DNA of 51,217 nt from contig CAJUTC010000024.1 in NCBI GenBank assembly GCA_910589195.1, positions 1 to 51,217 of the forward strand. Direction: 5' to 3'. The notes under the pieces are model-generated. The model did not search any database. It saw nothing but the letters and a program-made list of their open reading frames with translations, and was not told the DNA's origin. This DNA comes from an uncultured Lachnospiraceae bacterium (GTDB taxonomy: Bacteria > Bacillota > Clostridia > Lachnospirales > Lachnospiraceae). The position numbers and the translations under genes were made by a program. Below, piece after piece: positions 1 to 6,457 of this stretch. Within the stretch, counting starts at the first letter, position 1. Each line of letters begins with the position of its first letter.

Positions 1-1161
1 GCAGGGTAGAAATACCCAAAGAAACAAAAGGAGAATTTCGGAAACTGGGAGTACCGACAGTAGTTGACAGGGTATTTCAACAGGCAATTACACAGGTATT
101 GTCCCCGATTTATGAGGAACCGTTTTCGGAAAACAGTTTTGGCTTTCGACCAAAGAGAGGTGCGCATGACGCACTGAAACAATGTCAGCAGAATGTCAAT
201 GATGGATATGTGTATGTCGTGGATATGGATTTAGAGAAATTCTTTGATACGGTATGCCAGAGCAAACTGATAGAAGTATTATCAAGAACCATTAAAGACG
301 GGCGGGTAATATCGCTGATACACAAATATCTCAATGCAGGAGTTATTAGTGGAGGGATATTTGAAAAGACAGAAACAGGAATGCCACAAGGCGGACCGCT
401 AAGTCCATTACTTAGTAATGTCATGCTGAATGAACTGGACAGGGAACTGACACGCAGAGGGCATAGATTTGTGCGGTATGCGGATGACTGCATGATATTC
501 TGCAAAAGCAGAAGGAGTGCAGAGAGAACCCTGAGAAATATCATTCCGTTTATTGAGGGGAAACTTTTTCTGAAAGTGAACCGAAAGAAAACAAGCGTGG
601 CACATATCAGCAAGGTAAAATACCTTGGATACGCATTTTATCGTTATAAAGGGAAATGTAGATTTCGGGTGCATCCAAAGTCAGTGACAAAAATGAAAGA
701 CAAAATCAGGGAACTGACAAAAAGAAGTAACGGATGGGGAAATGAGTACAGAGCCATGAAACTGACGCAGTTTGTCAGAGGATGGGTAAATTATTTCTCA
801 CTTGCAGATATGAAGGGACTGTTAAGGGAAACCGATGAATGGCTAAGACATAAGATAAGAACCATCTACTGGAAACAATGGAAGAAAGTTAAGACGAAAT
901 TCAAGGAATTAAAGAAGTTAGGTGTGGAAGAAGAAAAGGCATGGATATGTGCCAACATGCGGAACGGAAACTGGTATTGTGGTGGATATTTCGTATTACA
1001 GACTGCATTTAACAACAAGAAACTCCGTGAACTTGGATACCCAACATTCACAGAGTATTATCTGAAAGTATGTGAAAACTAAGGAACCGCCGTATACGGA
1101 ACCGTACGTACGGTGGTGTGGGAGGTCGGTAGATAAAATAATTATCTACCTCCTACCCGAT
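1..1161 (+). mobile_element. Group II intron, 3' portion (left end outside window)
   Basis: The window opens inside a group II intron. After the reverse transcriptase stop codon a domain V-like hairpin can be folded at 1086-1117. A 9-bp stem (with one G-U pair) pairs 1086-1094 with 1109-1117, a two-base bulge CG lies at 1107-1108, and an upper stem closes on a GAAC loop. A domain VI-like hairpin follows, with GGTAGATAA at 1128-1136 pairing TTATCTACC at 1142-1150. The typical pyrimidine-rich end CCTACCCGAT puts the 3' splice boundary at about 1161. The 5' end of the intron cannot be seen. The exact boundary is an inference. Confidence 0.82.
3..1082 (+). CDS. ltrA: Group II intron reverse transcriptase/maturase, 5'-truncated by window edge
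   Basis: The frame is open from the first bases (…EIPKETKGEFRKLGVP…), so the N-terminus lies outside the window and the first in-frame TTG (99) is not the real start. Visible motifs are the RT blocks GFRPKRGAHDALK, the VDMDLEKFFDTV block, PQGGPLSPLLSN and the catalytic YADD (RYADDCMIF). They are followed by a maturase domain X with FVRGWVNYF and a C-terminal tail ending in KLRELGYPTFTEYY. No HNH endonuclease domain follows, as in several bacterial intron lineages. In this family the protein splices its own intron RNA and copies it into DNA at new sites. Domains V and VI follow immediately, so the intron could be intact apart from the part not seen. Confidence 0.95.
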   Translation, partial: RVEIPKETKGEFRKLGVPTVVDRVFQQAITQVLSPIYEEPFSENSFGFRPKRGAHDALKQCQQNVNDGYVYVVDMDLEKFFDTVCQSKLIEVLSRTIKDGRVISLIHKYLNAGVISGGIFEKTETGMPQGGPLSPLLSNVMLNELDRELTRRGHRFVRYADDCMIFCKSRRSAERTLRNIIPFIEGKLFLKVNRKKTSVAHISKVKYLGYAFYRYKGKCRFRVHPKSVTKMKDKIRELTKRSNGWGNEYRAMKLTQFVRGWVNYFSLADMKGLLRETDEWLRHKIRTIYWKQWKKVKTKFKELKKLGVEEEKAWICANMRNGNWYCGGYFVLQTAFNNKKLRELGYPTFTEYYLKVCEN

Positions 1162-1203
1162 TTTACTAGGAAATTACATCGGATAAATCAAAAACCTTCC
1201 GGA

Positions 1204-1233
1204 TTGGTCTGTTGCCGCCTTTTGGACATGGAG
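1204..1233 (+). repeat. Left copy of 30-bp imperfect direct repeat (candidate attachment site)
   Basis: Bases 1204-1233 match 5152-5181 without gaps at 24 of 30 positions. The shared blocks are TTGGTCTGT, CCGCC and GGACATGGAG. A further AAACC block upstream (1192-1196 and 5140-5144) keeps the same spacing. The two copies bracket about 3.95 kb containing a large serine recombinase. An att role is an inference; chance or an older duplication is possible. Confidence 0.45.
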
Positions 1234-1283
1234 AGGCTTTTAACAGACTGAAATAATAAATAACAGGGGAAGAGAGTTTTAAC

Positions 1284-1312
1284 TTGATAAAAATTCCAGG
1301 ATATGTTAATAT
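1284..1312 (+). promoter_or_regulatory. Sigma-A type promoter for the secreted protein at 1397
   Basis: TTGATA (1284-1289), a 17-base spacer and TAATAT (1307-1312) form a near-consensus vegetative promoter about 85 bases upstream of the ATG. With the group II intron tail and the left repeat, it accounts for the gene-free stretch 1083-1396. Confidence 0.5.
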
Positions 1313-1396
1313 TTTCTTAATAATAAATGCGGCAGATAATGCCATTATACAAAAATACGCGGAATAAATGAAAAATATCTGCAGAAAGAGGGAAAG

Positions 1397-2014
1397 ATGA
1401 AAAAGGTATTCAAAAAGATTACTGCTTTAGCAGCAGCCCTGATGATGGTTCCGGTGATGACGGTGAGCGCGGCTCCGCCAATAGATTTGGGATCAGTATG
1501 GGATCCCCATGAGGAGATTAGTAACCGGTTTCCTGGTTTAACAGACAATGAGAAGGGTATAGTTTATGAATTGACGTATCTGCATACTGATGTGGGATCA
1601 GACGAAGCGTATGTGGAGTATTTGTTACCGGATATACAATACGTGTGTCAAAATTGGGGTCGTTATTCAGATGAAAAGGTATTGGTTGCTTATAGTGTGG
1701 TTTTTGCCGGAGTTGGCCGTGACTTGTGCGTTAGCATAGGAGCTGATGCAGCTGAATTGGATGCCCTGATAGCAAAGCTGGGAGGAAGTGTGGGCACTCC
1801 CGTGGCCAGCCAGGCTGCGTCTGCACCAGTTTGGAGGCAGGATGGAAACGGCTGGTGGATTGAGAACCCGGACGGTTCTTATCTGATCGACCAATGGTAC
1901 CAGTCGCCTGCCAGCGGCTTATGGTATTATATGGGGCCTGACGGGTATATGCTCACCAATACCACCACGCCAGACGGATGCACGGTAGATGCAGACGGGG
2001 TTTGGGTTCAGTAA
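1397..2014 (+). CDS. Secreted protein with C-terminal choline-binding-like wall repeats
   Basis: The 205-residue product starts with a clear signal peptide (MKKVFKKITALAAALMMVPV, cleavage near VSA-AP, residues 1-26). Residues 27-130 are helical with no recognised domain. The last 55 residues are aromatic/glycine repeats of the cell wall/choline-binding type (GNGWWIENPDGSY, GLWYYMGPDGYMLTNT, then TTPDGCTVDADGVWV). Such repeats normally hold extracellular proteins to wall polymers. The last segment closely resembles the tail of the secreted protein at 38867-39817, so the two share a surface-anchoring module. The start is set by AGAGGG 6-8 bases upstream. The body function is unknown. Confidence 0.75.
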   Translation: MKKVFKKITALAAALMMVPVMTVSAAPPIDLGSVWDPHEEISNRFPGLTDNEKGIVYELTYLHTDVGSDEAYVEYLLPDIQYVCQNWGRYSDEKVLVAYSVVFAGVGRDLCVSIGADAAELDALIAKLGGSVGTPVASQAASAPVWRQDGNGWWIENPDGSYLIDQWYQSPASGLWYYMGPDGYMLTNTTTPDGCTVDADGVWVQ

Positions 2015-2045
2015 CATTTTAAATAGTAAGCGGGATTTTTCCGGA

Positions 2046-2077
2046 GCCATTGGCAGCCAAATGCCAGTGGCTTTTTT
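2046..2077 (+). terminator. Rho-independent terminator
   Basis: GCCATTGGCA pairs with TGCCAGTGGC (one T-G mismatch) around a GCCAAA loop and is followed by six T. It closes the secreted-protein gene. Confidence 0.85.
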
Positions 2078-2173
2078 GCTGTCCCGCAGCTCGGCGGCGG
2101 GAGATTTGGCTGGGAATCATATTCTGCCGGTTCTTAGAATACGTTGTTAAAAAGCACAGCAGATGGATCCAAT

Positions 2174-2386
2174 ATGAAAAACCAGGTTAAGATTGGAAAG
2201 CAGGGGGCGGCGGGATGGGCGGTTATCCGCAGTTATCAGTCAAAGTTTTCCTGCATGGAAGTGGTTGAACGGCTGATTCAGATTCATAGTGCCGTTAAGG
2301 AGGAAGCAGTTCAAATGAATCCGATATATAGTGCTGCCGGGGAGGAATCCGATGGAAAAGAAAAACGTCAGGTTTCATCTACATAA
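2174..2386 (+). CDS. Small hypothetical ORF ahead of the recombinase
   Basis: A 70-residue reading frame (MKNQVKIGKQGAAGWAVIRS…) whose end overlaps the first codons of the recombinase in another frame. It is rich in charged residues and its middle (MEVVERLIQIHSAVKEEA) could be helical. The family is not recognised and no convincing ribosome binding site precedes it. Small ORFs often precede large serine recombinases in clostridial elements. That position, and the coding-like composition, are the only support. Confidence 0.3.
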   Translation: MKNQVKIGKQGAAGWAVIRSYQSKFSCMEVVERLIQIHSAVKEEAVQMNPIYSAAGEESDGKEKRQVSST

Positions 2387-4064
2387 TTCTAAATACAGGG
2401 ATAAATGGAGCGTGGGGATTTATGTCAGGCTGTCCGATGAAGACCGGGATAAGAAAAAGAAAACGGATTTAAGCCAGAGCATCCAAAACCAGACGGATTA
2501 TTGCAGGGCTTTTATGGAAATCCTTAACGGACAGGCGGAGGGAGAGCCGGAACTTGCAGAACATAAAGTTTACTGTGACGACGACCGCACGGGGATGAAT
2601 TTTGACCGAAGCGGGTTTCAGGAGATGATGGGTGATATTAAAGGGAACCTGGTTGACTGCATTGTGGTAAAAAATTTGTCCCGCCTGGGCCGGTACGATA
2701 CGGAGATGCAAAAGTACCTGGAAAAAGAGTTTGAGCAAAGGGGCAGGGAAGTTCGGCTGATTGCCATTGGGGATAATTATGACAGCTTGTATAAGGAGCC
2801 GGATATCGCAGACAGGTTCCGCCTGCTGATTAACCGGGAGTACTCCGAGCAGCAGCACCGGAATGTTAGCATTGGTATGCATTCCATGCAGAAAAAGGGA
2901 TTGTTCGTAGGGGCATTTGCCCCTTACGGGTATTGGAAGGATCCGGAAAATAAACACCATTTTATTGTTGACCCTACAGCTGCTGTTGTGGTGGAGCGGA
3001 TTTATGAGGAATATCTTAAAGGGGTTTCTCCAAAAGAAATCGCGGCGGGTTTGACCAGGGAAGGAATCGTGAATCCGGCTGCCTATAAGCGGCTTCATGG
3101 GTCGAATTTCAGGTGCGGTAAAAAAATTTCGGATAAGGAAGTCCATTGGCGCAGCGATGGGGTGAAAAAAATTTTAATGGATGAAACCTACACGGGAACG
3201 CTGGTACAGCATAAGCAGGTGCGGAAAAAATTAACCGACGATAAACCGACACAAGTTGCCAAAGACCAGTGGATCCGCTGTGAGGGTACACATGAAGCCA
3301 TTATTTCCAAGGAGCGATGGAAGCTCGCCCAATCCATGATGAAAACGATTAAGCGGGATAGGACAAAAGAAGATGAGGTGACGATTTTTAAAGGGATCTT
3401 AAAATGCGGCGACTGCCGCCATGCCATGCGGAAAAGGTGGGACTCTTACACACAGCTTAAAACCGGCGAAACGGCGAAATACTTATATTATAACTGCGCC
3501 ACTTACCGTGATTACAGCCGGCATAAGAAACTTCTTGGAGAAAATGCCCTAAAGTGTACCAGCCATTATGTGTCTGATAAACTGCTTCGGAAGATTGTGA
3601 TAAACGATATGAATCAAATCATCCGTCAGGTGGAAAATTTGCAGGAGTTGGCAAAGAAATATCAAAAAGCACCTAATCAACGACTTCCTTTGGTTTTGCA
3701 GGAAATTGAGAATAAAGAAAAGAGAATTCTTCAGTATAAAGAACGCTTGAGCCGAGCAAGAGCTTTGCTGTATGATGGGACAATCAGTAAAGAGGAATAT
3801 GAGAGTGATAAAACCACAATGCAGGCAGATATCAGCAGACTGGAACATGAAATCAAGCTGCTGCAGAGGAACATTTCTAACGTCAGTGATGTGCTTGCTG
3901 CCCCATGGATACAGCGGCTTTTAGAGAATGGGGAGATCACCGAACTTGACCGTGCTACCGTGGTGGAGTTTGTAGACAAGATTTATGTATATGAGGATAA
4001 GCGTATTGAGATTGTTTATAAGTTCAGCGGGGAGTTTGATGGGTTGTTTGTCAGGTCTGTTTAA
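2352..4064 (+). CDS. Large serine recombinase (site-specific integrase/transposase)
   Basis: The 570-residue protein has the order of a large serine recombinase. The N-terminal resolvase catalytic domain includes GIYVRLSDEDRDKKK with the likely nucleophile Ser28, DDDRTGMNFDRSGFQEMM, and VVKNLSRLGR. A central recombinase domain (about 165-330) follows. A zinc ribbon has Cys352 and Cys355 plus Cys in YYNC and ALKC. A long coiled coil (about 415-510) carries the usual leucine/charge pattern. Family members join attP and attB sites by a Ser-DNA intermediate. The ATG at 2352 is preferred because GGGAGG lies 7-8 bases before it; an upstream ATG in the same frame has no such site. It looks full length and intact. 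Its target may be the repeats at 1204 and 5152. Confidence 0.95.
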   Translation: MEKKNVRFHLHNSKYRDKWSVGIYVRLSDEDRDKKKKTDLSQSIQNQTDYCRAFMEILNGQAEGEPELAEHKVYCDDDRTGMNFDRSGFQEMMGDIKGNLVDCIVVKNLSRLGRYDTEMQKYLEKEFEQRGREVRLIAIGDNYDSLYKEPDIADRFRLLINREYSEQQHRNVSIGMHSMQKKGLFVGAFAPYGYWKDPENKHHFIVDPTAAVVVERIYEEYLKGVSPKEIAAGLTREGIVNPAAYKRLHGSNFRCGKKISDKEVHWRSDGVKKILMDETYTGTLVQHKQVRKKLTDDKPTQVAKDQWIRCEGTHEAIISKERWKLAQSMMKTIKRDRTKEDEVTIFKGILKCGDCRHAMRKRWDSYTQLKTGETAKYLYYNCATYRDYSRHKKLLGENALKCTSHYVSDKLLRKIVINDMNQIIRQVENLQELAKKYQKAPNQRLPLVLQEIENKEKRILQYKERLSRARALLYDGTISKEEYESDKTTMQADISRLEHEIKLLQRNISNVSDVLAAPWIQRLLENGEITELDRATVVEFVDKIYVYEDKRIEIVYKFSGEFDGLFVRSV

Positions 4065-4093
4065 ACGTGTTGGTAAAATTTTAAATGATGCGC

Positions 4094-4121
4094 TTGAAAA
4101 AAGCGGTTCCTTTAGTATAAT
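4094..4121 (+). promoter_or_regulatory. Sigma-A type promoter upstream of the toxin-antitoxin segment
   Basis: TTGAAA (4094-4099), a 16-base spacer and a perfect TATAAT (4116-4121) lie just after the recombinase. Transcription from here would cross the doubtful ORF at 4227 and reach the antitoxin and toxin genes. Confidence 0.6.
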
Positions 4122-4128
4122 AGAATCG

Positions 4129-4156
4129 TGGCAGAGGTTTGACAGAATGTCTGCCA
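4129..4156 (+). other. Hairpin downstream of the promoter
   Basis: TGGCAGA at 4129-4135 pairs with TCTGCCA at 4150-4156 around a 14-base loop. There is no T run after it, so a terminator is unlikely. Lying 7 bases after a -10 box, it would form near the 5' end of the transcript or act as an operator. Confidence 0.4.
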
Positions 4157-4182
4157 TATAGATTTATACAGAAAGGCAGTGG

Positions 4183-4208
4183 AGCGCAGGCGGTTGGCTA
4201 CGCTGTAG
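4183..4208 (-). repeat. Short copy of an intergenic repeat also present at 18664-18715
   Basis: AGCGCAGG (4183-4190) followed by GGCTACGCTGTAG (4196-4208) reproduces, on one strand, the two end blocks of the longer inverted-repeat element at 18664-18715 with its middle missing. The 13-base block is an exact match. Confidence 0.45.
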
Positions 4209-4226
4209 AAACAGTAAAGGGCTGGC

Positions 4227-4445
4227 TTGGTCTTTGAGCATAATGTGTGGTTATGTGACAGTCTGGTTTTAGATAAAGAAGAGTTGATTGATGACGGGTA
4301 TGGCGAGTGGATCTATGTTCGCTGCTACGCCAGGAGCAAGGAGTATAATAACCGCTTATATTCAGACGTATATTTATCAGAATTTAAAAATGAGGGATTG
4401 AGAGTCCTGTATGGCTCTGGATGTCAAGAAGGCAGCCTATATTGA
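4227..4445 (+). CDS. Doubtful 72-residue ORF, unknown
   Basis: A TTG-initiated frame whose product (VFEHNVWLCDSLVLDKEELI…) has a natural-looking composition with several aromatic and acidic residues. It has no good ribosome binding site and overlaps the region upstream of the antitoxin. It may be a remnant of a longer gene. No family is recognised. Apart from this ORF, 4065-4480 holds a promoter, a hairpin and a short repeat. Confidence 0.3.
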   Translation: MVFEHNVWLCDSLVLDKEELIDDGYGEWIYVRCYARSKEYNNRLYSDVYLSEFKNEGLRVLYGSGCQEGSLY

Positions 4446-4480
4446 TTAGGGATATCATTTGGAAAGGAGAGTTATTAGAA

Positions 4481-4723
4481 ATGACCCAAATAAAAGAACG
4501 TGCCGTGAATATTATTCGGAGGCTTCCTGATGATAAAGTAATATTTGTAGTTAATATTTTAGAGGGACTGGAAGGGCTGTGCATAAATCAGGAGGACAAT
4601 AAGACGGTTTCACAGCTTGCTTACCAGGATCTGCAAAAATATAGAAAAGAGGGAGCGGGGGAAACAGACGGTAAAGAGGAACTTGCCCAGGCATTGGAGG
4701 AAAAGTATGAAAGTCTTGGTTGA
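4481..4723 (+). CDS. Antitoxin partner of PIN toxin
   Basis: An 80-residue acidic protein (MTQIKERAVNIIRRLPDDKV…) with a helical N-terminus containing IIRRLPDDKVIFVVNILEGL and a charged tail. This layout is typical of short clostridial antitoxins encoded ahead of PIN-domain RNases: an N-terminal dimerisation or DNA-binding part and a C-terminal toxin-masking tail. AAAGGAGA about 10 bases upstream supports the ATG at 4481. The last 17 bases overlap the toxin gene, indicating translational coupling. Such pairs usually autorepress their promoter. The family is inferred from position rather than from a firm motif. Confidence 0.7.
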   Translation: MTQIKERAVNIIRRLPDDKVIFVVNILEGLEGLCINQEDNKTVSQLAYQDLQKYRKEGAGETDGKEELAQALEEKYESLG

Positions 4724-5135
4724 TACCAATGTTATTTTAGATGCTTTGATGGGAAGAAAAGAGTATTATCATAATGCGGATAAAATTATAAAGCTGTGTG
4801 CGGATAAAAAGGTAATGGGGGTTCTTGCGGCACATACAATCCCCAACCTTTTTTATATTTTAAGAAAGACCATGGATGTAGATGCCCGAAGACAGGTGAT
4901 TTTAGACTTGTGTAATATTTTTGACATTGACCAGATTGACAAGGGCAAGCTTTTGTCGGCGGTTCAGAACCGAAATTTTGATGATTTTGAGGATTGTCTG
5001 CAGATGGAATGTGCGGCAAGCTATCATGCTGACAAGATTATTACCAGAAATGTAAAAGATTTTACAAGCTCTTTCATTCCTGCAGTTACACCAGAGGATT
5101 TTTTGAAGGAATGGGAGTTAATAGAAAAAGAATAA
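4707..5135 (+). CDS. PIN-domain toxin (VapC-like ribonuclease)
   Basis: The 142-residue product is a PIN domain. The first acidic residue is Asp6 in VLVDTNVILDAL, the central acidic cluster is Asp92/Asp93/Glu95/Asp96 (NFDDFEDCLQ), and the last is Asp118 in IITRNVKDF. These residues bind the metal ions for RNA cleavage in this family. GGAGG lies 6 bases before ATG 4707, within the antitoxin gene. VapC-type toxins cleave tRNA or rRNA when the labile antitoxin is lost. Sitting between the recombinase and the right repeat, the pair could stabilise the element. The gene looks intact. Confidence 0.9.
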   Translation: MKVLVDTNVILDALMGRKEYYHNADKIIKLCADKKVMGVLAAHTIPNLFYILRKTMDVDARRQVILDLCNIFDIDQIDKGKLLSAVQNRNFDDFEDCLQMECAASYHADKIITRNVKDFTSSFIPAVTPEDFLKEWELIEKE

Positions 5136-5151
5136 AAGTAAACCGGTGTTT

Positions 5152-5181
5152 TTGGTCTGTCACCGCCGCCCGGACATGGAG
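5152..5181 (+). repeat. Right copy of 30-bp imperfect direct repeat (candidate attachment site)
   Basis: This matches 1204-1233 at 24/30 ungapped positions. Its GGACATGGAG block encodes Gly-His-Gly-Gly of the amidase zinc motif, so the repeat overlaps the damaged start of the cwlD-like gene. Confidence 0.45.
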
Positions 5182-5747
5182 GATTGGATCCCGGAAAAGT
5201 GGGGGTGGATGGACAGCTTGAAAAGGATATTAATCTGAAGATTATTAAAAAGTTAAAAGCATACTTAGAGCAAAGTGATATAGAAGTGGTTTTAACCCGA
5301 AAGGATGACGACGGCCTGTATGGCGCTTCGGATAAAAATAAGAAATCGGCTGACATGAAAAAACGGATTGATATTATAAACGGGGCGAAAGCCGACGTAA
5401 TGGTAAGCATCCACCAAAACAGCTATCACCAGCCGGAGGTAGCAGGCGCGCAGGTGTTCTATTATCAAAATTCGGAAGAAGGAAAACGGTTTGCGCAGAT
5501 TATGCAGAAACGGTTTGACTATTGTTTGGGGGAAGATAACAGAAGGCAGGCAAAGGCAAACAGAAGCTATTATTTACTATCCCATTCAAAACCGGTTTCC
5601 ATCATCGTGGAAGCGGGATTTTTGTCGAATCCTAAGGAAGCCGCCCTTTTGGAAACGGAAGAGTATCAGGATAAAATCGCGTGGACCGTTGCCATGGGGA
5701 TTTTACAGTATATTAATACAAGAAAAGAGATGGGATCGCGTTCATAA
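5169..5747 (+). pseudogene. cwlD: N-terminally truncated CwlD-like N-acetylmuramoyl-L-alanine amidase
   Basis: From 5169 the frame reads PGHGGLDPGKVGVDG and continues as a good Amidase_3 domain. Zinc ligand His is in GHGG, Glu in LEKDINL and His in VSIHQNSY, and the catalytic Glu is in VEAGFLSNPKEA. CwlD removes peptides from muramic acid to make the muramic lactam of spore cortex. In this family 40 or more residues (signal/anchor and a start codon) precede the motif. Here the frame is closed by stops at 5133 and 5139, and no ATG, GTG or TTG lies between 5142 and the zinc His. The first possible start, TTG 5184, would lose that His. The gene therefore looks broken, perhaps by insertion of the adjacent element. 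Another intact copy may exist elsewhere. Confidence 0.8.
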
Positions 5748-5766
5748 AGCGTTCCCATCTCTTTTG
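5726..5766 (+). terminator. Rho-independent terminator overlapping the amidase 3' end
   Basis: AGAGATGGGA (5726-5735, inside the last codons) pairs with TCCCATCTCT (5753-5762), followed by a short T run. Confidence 0.8.
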
Positions 5767-5831
5767 GCTTTAAAATCTGCTTTAACATACACGGAAAAAA
5801 GCTGCATGCCAAACCGGCGATTCTTTGATGA

Positions 5832-6077
5832 TTACTGGTTTGCCTTATATTGCTTTAAGGCTTTCGCAAGCTGATCCGGACATGAAGTAGGACGAGGGCC
5901 GCAATGGATACCTTCTAAGCGGCTGATTGCGTCATCAATGTCCATTCCTTCAATTAAACGGGCTACCCCCTGGGTATTTCCGGCACAGCCGCCTTCAAAG
6001 ATTACGTTTTTTAACCGATTATCCTCTACATCAAAGTGTATCGCACGGGAGCAGACCCCTTGGGTTTTATAATCCAT
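5832..6077 (-). CDS. TSCPD domain protein (TIGR03905-like)
   Basis: The 81-residue product is almost entirely a TSCPD domain. It begins MDYKTQGVCSRAIHFDVED, has the glycine/cysteine stretch EGGCAGNTQGVARLIEGM in the middle, and ends with the diagnostic GPRPTSCPDQLAKAL. The domain is also found at the C-terminus of some B12-dependent ribonucleotide reductases, but the role of stand-alone copies is not established. Cys9, Cys31, Cys59 and Cys66 could bind metal. GGAGGAATCT precedes the ATG. A minus-strand promoter at 6264-6291 would give a leader of about 180 bases. Confidence 0.85.
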   Translation of the reverse strand: MDYKTQGVCSRAIHFDVEDNRLKNVIFEGGCAGNTQGVARLIEGMDIDDAISRLEGIHCGPRPTSCPDQLAKALKQYKANQ

Positions 6078-6263
6078 AGATTCCTCCTTATTTGGGATTT
6101 ATGAGTACAGTTCAGGTGCCGTTTTTGCAGCCAACAACAATCCATGAAAACGCCTGCAGCGCCGGGGCTTTTACGCGCTGGATCCGTTGCCATACCATAT
6201 GTGCGGCAAGTATAGAGGCAGCCCAAACCGTAACACATTTAAGCAAAGAATGTTACAAATCTT

Positions 6264-6291
6264 AGTATAATCGATTGAAAAAGATTGTCAA
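6264..6291 (-). promoter_or_regulatory. Strong promoter for the TSCPD gene
   Basis: On the minus strand TTGACA (6291-6286), 16 bases and TATACT (6269-6264) are present. The leader down to 6078 has a small TTGCC…GGCAA hairpin but matches no riboswitch class I know. The rest of 6078-6457 holds the repeat at 6347-6416. Confidence 0.6.
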
Positions 6292-6346
6292 GTTATTTAT
6301 AATAAGACTGGTAAAGGTATTGGCTGCCAAGGCAGAAACCAATACT

Positions 6347-6416
6347 ATGATACCAGGGTTAAAAGGTGGAAAATCCGATCCGAGCTTGCTTTAAAAAGGA
6401 TTTTGACCCTGACCCT
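6347..6416 (+). repeat. Intergenic repeat, copy A (GATACCAGGG family)
   Basis: It starts ATGATACCAGGGTTAAAAGG and contains an inverted pair CAGGGTTAAAA (6354-6364) and TTTTGACCCTG (6401-6411). It aligns with 28469-28535 over its first 37 bases with only a few mismatches. A third, shorter relative lies on the other strand at 47683-47720. It is preceded by a GTATTGG…CCAATAC hairpin at 6318-6344. Confidence 0.6.
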
Positions 6417-6457
6417 AACATCATACTATTAAAAGATATGGAGCAGGAGGCCGGTTT

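Larger units (their letters stand above)
1204..5181 (+). mobile_element. Candidate small serine-recombinase element (about 4 kb)
   Basis: The region between the two imperfect 30-bp repeats holds a secreted wall-binding protein, a small ORF, a large serine recombinase and a PIN toxin-antitoxin pair. Its right repeat coincides with the broken zinc motif of a cwlD-like amidase, so integration into that gene is a plausible history. Against this, the expected N-terminal half of the amidase is not visible to the left, where a group II intron sits instead. The limits are therefore tentative. Confidence 0.35.

Noticed and set aside
2469..3146. 225-residue reading frame on the minus strand
   Set aside because: Lies wholly antisense to the well-supported serine recombinase; no ribosome binding site and no domain.
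6026..6238. 70-residue minus-strand frame in the TSCPD leader
   Set aside because: Overlaps the real gene in another frame, no ribosome binding site, odd Cys/Trp content.
6404..6430. TTGACC followed by TACTAT as an mtnN promoter
   Set aside because: The spacing is poor (15 or fewer bases) and the TTGACC is part of repeat copy A.
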